Shown here: piece by piece, positions 6,757-12,518 of the stretch
Numbering within the stretch: position 1 is the stretch's first letter
Layout of the letters: each line of letters begins with the position of its first letter
Assembly (NCBI GenBank): GCA_036384915.1
Contig: DASVLJ010000003.1
Span: 1 to 14,178, forward strand
DNA from: PKWO01 sp036384915
GTDB lineage: Bacteria; Pseudomonadota; Gammaproteobacteria; Burkholderiales; Burkholderiaceae_D
Reading direction: 5' to 3'
DNA: 14,178 bases
Translations under genes and position numbers: made by a program
The notes under the pieces: generated by a model
Databases searched by the model: none
What the model saw: the letters and a program-made list of their open reading frames with translations, nothing else
What the model was told of the DNA's origin: nothing

Positions 6757-7564
6757 CAAGCCCTATCCGAGTGACGTAGGCGACGAAGAATGGGATCTCG
6801 TCGCGCCGTATTTGATTCTGTTTCCCTTGGACGCCTCGCAACGGCAATATGCATTGAGAGAAGTCTTTAATGCGCTGCGGTGGTTGGCACGCAGCGGCGC
6901 GCCATGGCGTCTGCTGCCGCATGATTTTCCGCCGTGGTACACGGTTTATCAGCAAACGCAGCGGTGGTTCAAGGCTGGTTGTTTTGAAACCATCGCACAA
7001 GATTTGAGGGCTGTGCTGCGATTGGCAAGTGGCAAGGAGCCATCGCCGAGTGCAGCGATCTTCGACAGTCGAACGCTGCAATCCACGCCCGAAAGCGGAG
7101 CGCGTGCGGGATACGATGGTGCGAAACGGCGTAAGGGCTCGAAAGTCCATTTGGCGGTCGATACTCTGGGGCATTTGCTGGCGCTGCATGTAACACCTGG
7201 GAGCACTCAGGATCGGGATCAGGTGGTCCAGCTTGCGCAAGATGTGCAGGAAGCAACTGGCCTGACTGTGGAAACAGCGTTTGTTGATCAAGGCTATACG
7301 GGCGATGCGGCGCAAGAACAGGCGCAGGACTACGGGATGCGGTTGATGGTGGTCAAACACACCGAAGCGAAACGGAGCTTCGTCCTCCTTCCCAGACGTT
7401 GGGTAGTTGAGCGTAGTTTTGCCTGGGCCGCCCGGTTTCGCCGCTTGGCGCGTGATTACGAACGCTTGGCAGGCACGCTCGCTGGTATGCACTATGTTGC
7501 TTTCGTTTTCGTTATGCTCAATAAAGCGGCTGATGTGTTTGGCTTAGTTCATAACACGCTCTAG
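6746..7564 (+). CDS. IS5-family DDE transposase
   Basis: A 272-residue transposase, uninterrupted and about full length for single-ORF IS5 elements. The N-terminal domain has YPSDVGDEEWDLVAPYL and the typical ALRWLARSGAPWRLLP block (about 43-58). The catalytic triad is visible as Asp in AIFDSRTLQ, Asp in AFVDQGYTG and Glu in RRWVVERSFAW, the last followed by the family's RFRRLARDYERL signature. It cuts and rejoins DNA at the element's terminal repeats. The start ATG lies 34 bases inside the left end with only a weak ribosome site and is embedded in a small hairpin. The TAG stop falls within the right-hand CTAG, so the frame is closed by bases at or beyond the element's edge. All catalytic residues are present, so it may be active. 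Confidence 0.95.
   Translation: MTARKPYPSDVGDEEWDLVAPYLILFPLDASQRQYALREVFNALRWLARSGAPWRLLPHDFPPWYTVYQQTQRWFKAGCFETIAQDLRAVLRLASGKEPSPSAAIFDSRTLQSTPESGARAGYDGAKRRKGSKVHLAVDTLGHLLALHVTPGSTQDRDQVVQLAQDVQEATGLTVETAFVDQGYTGDAAQEQAQDYGMRLMVVKHTEAKRSFVLLPRRWVVERSFAWAARFRRLARDYERLAGTLAGMHYVAFVFVMLNKAADVFGLVHNTL
7545..7564 (-). repeat. Right terminal inverted repeat of IS5-family element
   Basis: The reverse complement of 6709-6728 without mismatch. It contains the transposase stop codon (7562-7564). Confidence 0.93.
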
Positions 7565-7638
7565 AAAGCCCCCATGAGCTTGTTGGCGAGCTTACGTAGT
7601 ACCTAAGATGCTGATTTATTGACAGCGGAGAGTTTCAA
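7565..7638. other. IS5 right flank, possible tail of the IS3 remnant
   Basis: If the IS5 element is removed, the IS3 reading frame and its TAG join directly to this sequence. Part of it may therefore be the 3' untranslated end and right repeat of the IS3 element. I cannot locate the IS3 inverted repeat without its partner. The end of the stretch supplies the ribosome site GGAGAG (7627-7632) of the next open frame. Confidence 0.35.
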
Positions 7639-7963
7639 TTGTTAAAAATTTCACTACTCGGAGTCGTATTGTTCCTATCCAATCTTTGCCAGGCTGCTTG
7701 TGAGAATGGAGTGGCGTCGTCCCTGGCCAAAGGATTCCATCCGGAGCGCGAACTTGCTGAAAATTATGGTCCATCCGGGTTTATTGTGGGTGATAGGCAT
7801 CAGCGAGTCAGTTTCAGCTGTCGCGTCCTCCTTTAGCCAAGCAATGCCGCGAAGCGGACGAGCCTGCAAACCAAGACGTGGCGCGGCTTCCCGTCGCCCC
7901 AAGTCAGAAAGTGCTTCCGTCTGGCCTCAAAAGTTGCCGCGAGTCATCCACAAAAAAGTCTGA
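7639..7963 (+). pseudogene. Frameshifted remnant of a small secreted protein
   Basis: A TTG start at 7639, preceded by a good ribosome site (GGAGAG, 6-base gap), opens a frame coding for a clear Sec signal peptide: LKISLLGVVLFLSNLCQA with cleavage before ACENG. The mature start GVASSLAKGFHPERELAEN looks protein-like. The frame then drifts into GPSGFIVGDRHQR and stops at 7834-7836. A second frame overlaps and continues with HPGLLWVIGISESVSAVASS to 7963, which suggests a frameshift near 7760-7770. A third frame stays open from about 7790 to the TAG at 8049-8051. I cannot name the family, and I cannot tell which of the downstream frames was original. A genuine 65-residue secreted peptide is the alternative. 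Confidence 0.4.
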
Positions 7964-8054
7964 ACAACCGAAAATACTTGTTATATCAGTAGGCTCGTGC
8001 CCCGCCGTAGGGCTTCTGCGATTACTTAAAAAACCATTTAATGAGTATTAGGCC

Positions 8055-8822
8055 ATGACTACCCAAGCGAAAAGAATCGCTGCATTTTTTCTGACTTGCT
8101 TTGTCGCCACTTCCCACGCGTCCACTGATCCGGCATGGCTATTTCAAAATCTCAACAAGTCGGACGTCATCGCCCAGTCTTCTCAGGGTAAGATCGATGG
8201 AGAAACCTATACGGCAGTCGTTGCAAATCGAAGAAACCCCAAGGAAGAACTCCATCCAGTTGTCGTCATATTCAGCAGCCGGGATGGACGGCACAAATTA
8301 CTTACAGAGTTCGACATTGAGAATGGGGTCTCATCAAAAATCGAAAACAATTCGATCTACATTCGCCAGGACTACGCGCATCACGGCATCCGATTCATCC
8401 AATACCAGTTCAAGCGTGTCGGCGGTGAATTTAAGATGATTGGTATCGAGTCACAAGATATGTCTTCAAGCGATTACGGTGGGGTTTCCGAAATAGAGCG
8501 AGAGGCACCAAACTATAGAAGCCAGGAGATGTGGTCGGGAATCAGCACCAATCTTCTCACTGCTCGGAGCGAATGCTGGTTGAAAATGTTCGATATCGAC
8601 TATTCGCAGGCGAACCCGAATCAGCAGGACGAGGCACAAAGCCTTTTTTACCGGGGCGCTCGCCCAAAAAACGCAGTGACTGGCGAGATTCGCTTTTCCA
8701 CGACAGAGTTGCTGCCATTGTCCAAGTTTGCGTCACACGGCTTTCGCGCTAATTACTTTTACCCAAGCTGCTACTTTGACTACCATAAGCACTTGCACAA
8801 AATAACATCACCTCCGAAATAG
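8055..8822 (+). CDS. Exported protein of unknown function
   Basis: A 255-residue protein I do not recognise. It begins with lysine and arginine and a hydrophobic core (residues 8-19), and a signal-peptidase site after SHA (about residue 22 or 23) is likely, so it should be periplasmic or secreted. The mature part is polar and rich in aromatic residues. A central stretch (about 95-135: SIYIRQDYAHHGIRFIQYQF then GGEFKMIGIES) alternates as expected for beta strands. Only two cysteines, Cys174 (SECWLK) and Cys239 (PSCYFDY), remain after removal of the signal, so they could form a disulfide. There is no membrane segment and no catalytic motif. The ribosome site is weak. Its base composition is more AT-rich than the flanking signalling genes, and it lies between mobile-element remnants, which hints at accessory or transferred DNA. 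Confidence 0.75.
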   Translation: MTTQAKRIAAFFLTCFVATSHASTDPAWLFQNLNKSDVIAQSSQGKIDGETYTAVVANRRNPKEELHPVVVIFSSRDGRHKLLTEFDIENGVSSKIENNSIYIRQDYAHHGIRFIQYQFKRVGGEFKMIGIESQDMSSSDYGGVSEIEREAPNYRSQEMWSGISTNLLTARSECWLKMFDIDYSQANPNQQDEAQSLFYRGARPKNAVTGEIRFSTTELLPLSKFASHGFRANYFYPSCYFDYHKHLHKITSPPK

Positions 8823-8845
8823 CTCACAAACATATGTGGCCTGCG

Positions 8846-8902
8846 TGATCGGTATCGTTTCAGTAGGTGCGTTGCCCCCTAATCCAGCAGTCTGACCGAT
8901 CA
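8846..8902. repeat. 8-bp inverted repeat in intergenic gap
   Basis: TGATCGGT (8846-8853) and ACCGATCA (8895-8902) are exact reverse complements separated by 41 bases, just upstream of the small ORF at 8929. It could be a regulator site or a weak stem. No T tract follows, so it is not a convincing terminator. Confidence 0.3.
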
Positions 8903-8928
8903 TCGAAGAATAGGAAGGTACCGGCATA

Positions 8929-9237
8929 ATGTTGATCGATCCGGACGCCGATCTATCCATCGGCATAATTCCTCAAGGCACCGATATTCTGCATAGTCTA
9001 TTAGTCTGGAAAATACCGTTGATCGTTGATGACCTGATGAAAATTTTTCTCAGACGGGACTTTCGACGAACACCACAGAACTCCTTTGCGGCAATGGACT
9101 TCTTGTATGCCATTGACGCCATTGCCGTCGAAGGGTACCGGGTGTCACTGATACGAACGCAGCGCGGTAAGCGTCCGGCGCATCCATCTAGCAATCGTAG
9201 AATCGAGGCATCACACTCGCGCGTTTTCAATCCATAG
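8929..9237 (+). CDS. Small ORF, possible ABC-3C middle component (MC6-like)
   Basis: A 102-residue ORF with a good ribosome site (AGGAAGG at 8912-8918, 10-base gap) and an ATG start. Residues 1-76 resemble, from memory, the small winged-helix-like middle components of ABC-three-component conflict systems (MC6/MC7/MC8 type). The shared features are an MLI-P opening, a helix TDILHSLLVWKIPLIVDDLMKIF, then the signature-like FAAMDFLYAIDAIAVEGYRVSLI, which parallels the family's 'ALDFLYLIGAIE...V.L' end. The last 26 residues (TQRGKRPAHPSSNRRIEAS..) have no counterpart and may be read-through. The TAG stop ends one base before the IS66-like left end. In known systems such a gene is partnered by an ABC ATPase and a C-terminal component; neither is here. 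It is therefore probably an orphan cut by the insertion. It may also be an unrelated small protein. Confidence 0.45.
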   Translation: MLIDPDADLSIGIIPQGTDILHSLLVWKIPLIVDDLMKIFLRRDFRRTPQNSFAAMDFLYAIDAIAVEGYRVSLIRTQRGKRPAHPSSNRRIEASHSRVFNP

Positions 9238-9652
9238 GTAAGCGGTAATCCATCGGCGTCATAGATTCCGCGCAAGACAACCAGCATCATGCCCCCACAT
9301 TAAATCACGCGGGGGATATCATGGCGACATGCTCGGCACAAACACAGCGCCAAGCGCACTGGCAGGACATTCTGGATCGGCAAACGAAGAGCGGCCTGTC
9401 GGCGGCGGCGTTCTGCAAAAGCGCAGGTATCGCACCGCAAACATTCTACTGGTGGCGGGCCAGGCTGCGCGGCGGGACGCCGCCGGGGGCGCGGACGAAG
9501 GGCGATACGATGGCGCCCTTCGTCGACCTGGGCGCGTTGCGCGGCGCGGAAAGAATTTTGATCGACTATCTCCCCAGCAACCCCGCACTCCGCCGCTGGA
9601 ATTTAAGCGTAACGCCATTACCGTCTCCCCGAGCGACATGGTGAAACCGCTG
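9238..9652 (+). mobile_element. IS66-family left end with tnpA, rest missing
   Basis: The sequence starting GTAAGCGGTAATCC at 9238 has the GTAA tip typical of IS66-family ends and is followed after about 80 bases by a TnpA-like gene. The tnpB and tnpC genes expected next are absent: past about 9650 the DNA becomes the leader of the response-regulator gene. A 9-base match, GGATTACCG (9711-9719), to the reverse complement of the left end (CGGTAATCC, 9243-9251) could mark a decayed right end, but the outer bases do not match. The 3' boundary given is therefore approximate. Confidence 0.6.
9321..9644 (+). CDS. IS66-family TnpA-like accessory protein, altered C-terminus
   Basis: A 107-residue ORF whose first half is a typical IS66 TnpA helix-turn-helix: HWQDILDRQTKSGLSAAAFC, then KSAGIAPQTFYWWRARLR (about residues 13-50). 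APFVDLGAL (about 65-73) is also characteristic. After residue about 75 the expected closing beta segment (a short hydrophobic end such as IRLDLG..LTL) is replaced by LIDYLPSNPALRRWNLSVTP, which I do not recognise. In the overlapping +2 frame the same DNA gives LEFKRNAITVSPSDMVKPL, which looks more like a real protein end. A deletion junction near 9550-9570 is likely. The protein normally helps transposition; without TnpB and TnpC it cannot act alone. Confidence 0.65.
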   Translation: MATCSAQTQRQAHWQDILDRQTKSGLSAAAFCKSAGIAPQTFYWWRARLRGGTPPGARTKGDTMAPFVDLGALRGAERILIDYLPSNPALRRWNLSVTPLPSPRATW

Positions 9653-9786
9653 TAATGAACGTGGTTTTGATGGATAATTGAGCTCACTGTGTTTCCCGCA
9701 CCCAAGTTACGGATTACCGAGTCCAAGCTTGCTTGCCGTAAATCAAGAGCGTCGAAGACGTCTGATTCGAAAGGTAGGGTAATCGA
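9653..9786. promoter_or_regulatory. Leader of the signalling operon
   Basis: This 134-base gap between IS66 debris and the response-regulator gene must contain the promoter of the three-gene signalling run if it is independently transcribed. A ribosome site (AGGTAGGG, about 9772-9779) precedes the GTG start. I could not assign a convincing -35/-10 pair. Confidence 0.35.
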
Positions 9787-10203
9787 GTGGCTAAAATCCT
9801 GATTATCGATGACGAAGAGCGTAATCGTAAGCTTCTGGAAATATTGATGATTTCCGACGGCCACGAGGTGGTGTCCGCTATCAACGGGCAAGATGGTATG
9901 CGCAAGGTCGGCGCGGAGATGCCGGATTTGATCGTGCTCGATGTCATGATGCCGGGAATGGATGGCTTCGAGGTGGCGCGCTCCCTCAAGACTAACCCGC
10001 AAACCAAGGCGATTCCGATTCTGGTGGCGTCCTCGCTCGACGATGCCGCGTCGCGCAAGCGGATGATGGCGATCAACATCGACGCCTTCCTGGTCAAGCC
10101 GATAGACCGATGGGAGCTTTCGCGGCAGGTCAAAGAACTCTTGTACGGCCGCGAGAAGGTTCAGCAGGCTCAGCCGGCCCGGCCTTCCTCGGTTCCCGAA
10201 TGA
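9787..10203 (+). CDS. Single-domain response regulator (CheY-like receiver)
   Basis: A 138-residue protein made of one receiver domain (residues 3-118) plus a short proline/alanine-rich tail, with no output domain. Acidic pocket residues are Asp8 and Asp9 (ILIIDDE), the phosphorylated aspartate is Asp52 (LIVLDVMMPGMDG), the switch residue is Ser82 (PILVASS) where Thr is commoner, and the lysine is Lys104 (FLVKPID). All residues needed for phosphorylation are present. Translation starts at GTG with AGGTAGGG 7-10 bases upstream. It is followed after 25 bases by the EAL protein and then by a histidine kinase, so the kinase probably phosphorylates it. Without a DNA-binding or enzymatic part it must act by protein contact, perhaps as a phosphate sink or shuttle for the same kinase. 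Confidence 0.95.
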   Translation: MAKILIIDDEERNRKLLEILMISDGHEVVSAINGQDGMRKVGAEMPDLIVLDVMMPGMDGFEVARSLKTNPQTKAIPILVASSLDDAASRKRMMAINIDAFLVKPIDRWELSRQVKELLYGREKVQQAQPARPSSVPE

Positions 10204-10228
10204 TCCGGTCGGGTAATCCAGACTTCAC

Positions 10229-12499
10229 ATGGAAGGTCTCCAACCCCAGCTGCGGCAAACGCCCGGGCAGTTGCTCGATATCGTGCATATGGTACGGCAG
10301 GTCGGACGCGTCTGCCTGCGCGCCAAACTGGATGGTGGCTTGTACACCGACTTGTGCGTCGCTGCCGTTGGGCAAGGCCCGTTCCGTTATGCCTGGATGG
10401 GAATTTTCGAGCCCGAGTCGCGTGGCTTGAAAACGCTCTCGGCCGCCGGCGCCGAACTCCTGTTTTCGGATGCGGCCGGATCGCCGGCAGCCCTTGCCGA
10501 AAAAGTCCGCTTGGACGGCACTGCGCAGATCCACAGCGAAACCGGCCGCGGCGCAGGTATCGCGCTGCCGCTTTACGACGGCAAGCATCTGACGGGCATA
10601 TTTCTGCTGCAGACGGAGAATGCCGGCGTATTTACGCCGGACATCGTGGCCCTGCTCGCGGAATTGGCCGAGGACGTGGCACGCGCACAAAACAATCTCG
10701 TCATGGACGAGCGCCAGCTGGTGGCGGAAACCCGGCTCAATTACTTCGCCTTCTACGACGCCCAGACCGGCTTGCCCAACCGGGCGCTGCTGGAGCAGCG
10801 CCTTCCGGGCATGGCGCTGGAGGCGGCGGAGCGTTGCGGCACGCTGGTCTTGATCGTCATCAAACTGCTGCGCGTCAACCAGGCCTTGCAGCTTCTCGGC
10901 AATGCCGGCATGGATGAAGTCTTGCAGGAGCTGGCATTGCGCTTCGAACGCTTCGGCGGGGTCGAGACGCTGGTGTCGCAATTGGCGCAGGACGAGTTTG
11001 CTCTGGCGCGCATCGAGGACGGCGATCCGGAAACGGCCATGCGGCTGGCGCGGCAAGTGCACTCCCTGTTGAACGAGCCGGTGAAGCACCGCGACAAGGA
11101 AATTTTTCTCCAGGCCAGCGTGGGCGGAGCGGTCTACCCGGTCCACGAGAGCGACATCCAGTACCTTCTCAGGCGCGCGCGCGCCGCCGCCGAGCAATTC
11201 GGCGGTGACGTGGTACGCTTATATAGCCCCGAGATCGACAAGGGGCTCGAGCAAAGGCTCGCCATGCAGGCCGATTTGCACCGGGCGCTGGAGCGCAAGG
11301 AGTTCCTGCTTTATTACCAGCCCCAACTGAACCTGAAGACCGGCGAGATCGTCGGTGCTGAAGCTCTCCTGCGCTGGCGCCATCCCCGCCATGGCATTGT
11401 CGCGCCCGCGCTGTTCATCCCGCTGCTCGAGGAGATAGGATTGATGCCCGAGGTAGGAACCTGGGTACTGAGAACGGCCTGCCGCGAAGTGAGGCAATGG
11501 CAGGACCAGGGATACGAACCGCTGCGCGTGGCCGTCAACATGTCGGCGCAGCAATTCCGCATGGCCGATCTGGTTGCCACGGTGCGCGCCGCGCTGGATG
11601 AAGCGGGGCTCGACCCTTCCTGCCTCGAACTCGAACTGACCGAAAGTCTGATCCTGGAAAGCGCCGAGCGTACCATACGGACCATGCAGGAGTTGAAGAA
11701 AATGGGTGTCGGCCTGTCGCTCGACGATTTCGGCACCGGCTATTCCTCGCTCAGCTATATTCACCATTATCCGGTCGACCGCATCAAGATAGACCAATCC
11801 TTCGTGCGCAACATGACCGAGCACGCCGCCAGCGCCGCGCTGGTGCGCAGCATCCTGGCGCTGGCGGGCAATCTCGGGCTGACCACCATCGCCGAAGGAG
11901 TGGAGACCGTGGGCCAATACGGCTATCTGCGCAAGCAACTGTGCCAGGAGATGCAAGGCTTCCTGTTCAGCCGTCCGCTGCCGCCCGAGGAATTCGCCAA
12001 GCTGCTGCGGGACCGCAAGCGATTCGACACCCAGGATGACGCAGCCCAGGCTTCCTGCACGGTGTTGCTGGTCGACGACGAATTGAATTTCCTGTCCGCC
12101 ATGCGGCGCGCTTTCCGCCACGAAAGCTGGAAATTGCTCACGGCTTCGCAGGCCAGCGATGGACTCGACTTGCTGGCGCGGCACGGTGTCGGCGTGGTCG
12201 TATCGGACCAGCGTATGGCGGGCATGTCGGGAACGGAATTTCTGAACCGGGTGAGAAAAATGTATCCGGACACGATACGCATATTGCTGACTGGCTACGC
12301 CGATTTTACAACGGTTATCGATGCCGTGAACCAAGGTGACCTGTATAAGGTGTTGAGCAAGCCGATCGATGATAATCTGTTGCGTGAGCATATCCGGGAA
12401 GCGCTGCGGCGCTACGAAGTGTTTTACGAAAACCGCCGCCTGACCCAACGACTGCAGCATCTGGAGAGCCTTGCCGGCGAAGACGCGCAAGTGCGGTAA
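10229..12499 (+). CDS. GAF-GGDEF(degenerate)-EAL-REC c-di-GMP phosphodiesterase
   Basis: A 756-residue cytoplasmic protein with four domains. Residues about 15-155 are GAF-like. About 172-333 is a GGDEF domain whose signature is AQDEF (253-257), so it should not make c-di-GMP. About 340-595 is an EAL domain with its catalytic set intact: Glu378 (AEALLRW), Asn437 (VNMSAQ), Glu469 (LELTES), Asp499-Asp500 (DDFGTGYSSL), Lys520 (IKID), Glu556 (IAEGVET) and Gln576 in EMQGFLFSRP. It should hydrolyse c-di-GMP to pGpG. Residues about 611-730 are a receiver with Asp616-Asp617, phosphoacceptor Asp660 (SDQRMAGMSG), Thr688 and Lys711, followed by a short helical tail. A C-terminal receiver is an uncommon arrangement. 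The gene lies 25 bases after the response regulator and 19 before the kinase. GAF input and phosphorylation probably tune the EAL activity. The ribosome site is weak. Confidence 0.95.
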   Translation: MEGLQPQLRQTPGQLLDIVHMVRQVGRVCLRAKLDGGLYTDLCVAAVGQGPFRYAWMGIFEPESRGLKTLSAAGAELLFSDAAGSPAALAEKVRLDGTAQIHSETGRGAGIALPLYDGKHLTGIFLLQTENAGVFTPDIVALLAELAEDVARAQNNLVMDERQLVAETRLNYFAFYDAQTGLPNRALLEQRLPGMALEAAERCGTLVLIVIKLLRVNQALQLLGNAGMDEVLQELALRFERFGGVETLVSQLAQDEFALARIEDGDPETAMRLARQVHSLLNEPVKHRDKEIFLQASVGGAVYPVHESDIQYLLRRARAAAEQFGGDVVRLYSPEIDKGLEQRLAMQADLHRALERKEFLLYYQPQLNLKTGEIVGAEALLRWRHPRHGIVAPALFIPLLEEIGLMPEVGTWVLRTACREVRQWQDQGYEPLRVAVNMSAQQFRMADLVATVRAALDEAGLDPSCLELELTESLILESAERTIRTMQELKKMGVGLSLDDFGTGYSSLSYIHHYPVDRIKIDQSFVRNMTEHAASAALVRSILALAGNLGLTTIAEGVETVGQYGYLRKQLCQEMQGFLFSRPLPPEEFAKLLRDRKRFDTQDDAAQASCTVLLVDDELNFLSAMRRAFRHESWKLLTASQASDGLDLLARHGVGVVVSDQRMAGMSGTEFLNRVRKMYPDTIRILLTGYADFTTVIDAVNQGDLYKVLSKPIDDNLLREHIREALRRYEVFYENRRLTQRLQHLESLAGEDAQVR

Positions 12500-12518
12500 T
12501 GCCATTGCGGAGTGAGCC

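Larger units (their letters stand above)
6709..7564 (+). mobile_element. IS5-family insertion sequence, complete
   Basis: An 848-bp element (6713-7560) bounded by CTAG on both sides (6709-6712 and 7561-7564). Counting CTAG, the ends form a 20-bp perfect inverted repeat at 6709-6728 and 7545-7564. Because CTAG is its own reverse complement, the target duplication could be TA, CTAG or TCTAGA, so the exact ends are ambiguous by up to three bases. It holds one intact transposase gene. Length, single ORF and a TA-centred target fit the short IS5 subgroups (IS1031- or IS427-like). It is inserted at the stop codon of the IS3 remnant. Confidence 0.9.

Noticed and set aside
8973..9290. Minus-strand 105-codon frame opposite the ABC-3C-like ORF
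   Set aside because: It crosses the IS66 left end into preceding DNA and has no recognisable motif. The plus-strand ORF has a better ribosome site and a family-like pattern.
9319..10002. Minus-strand 227-codon frame across IS66 tnpA and the response regulator
   Set aside because: It covers two unrelated plus-strand genes and its translation shows no coherent domain.
10229..12499. Dual-function cyclase/phosphodiesterase
   Set aside because: The GGDEF signature is AQDEF, which lacks the glycines needed for catalysis, so only the EAL activity is supported.
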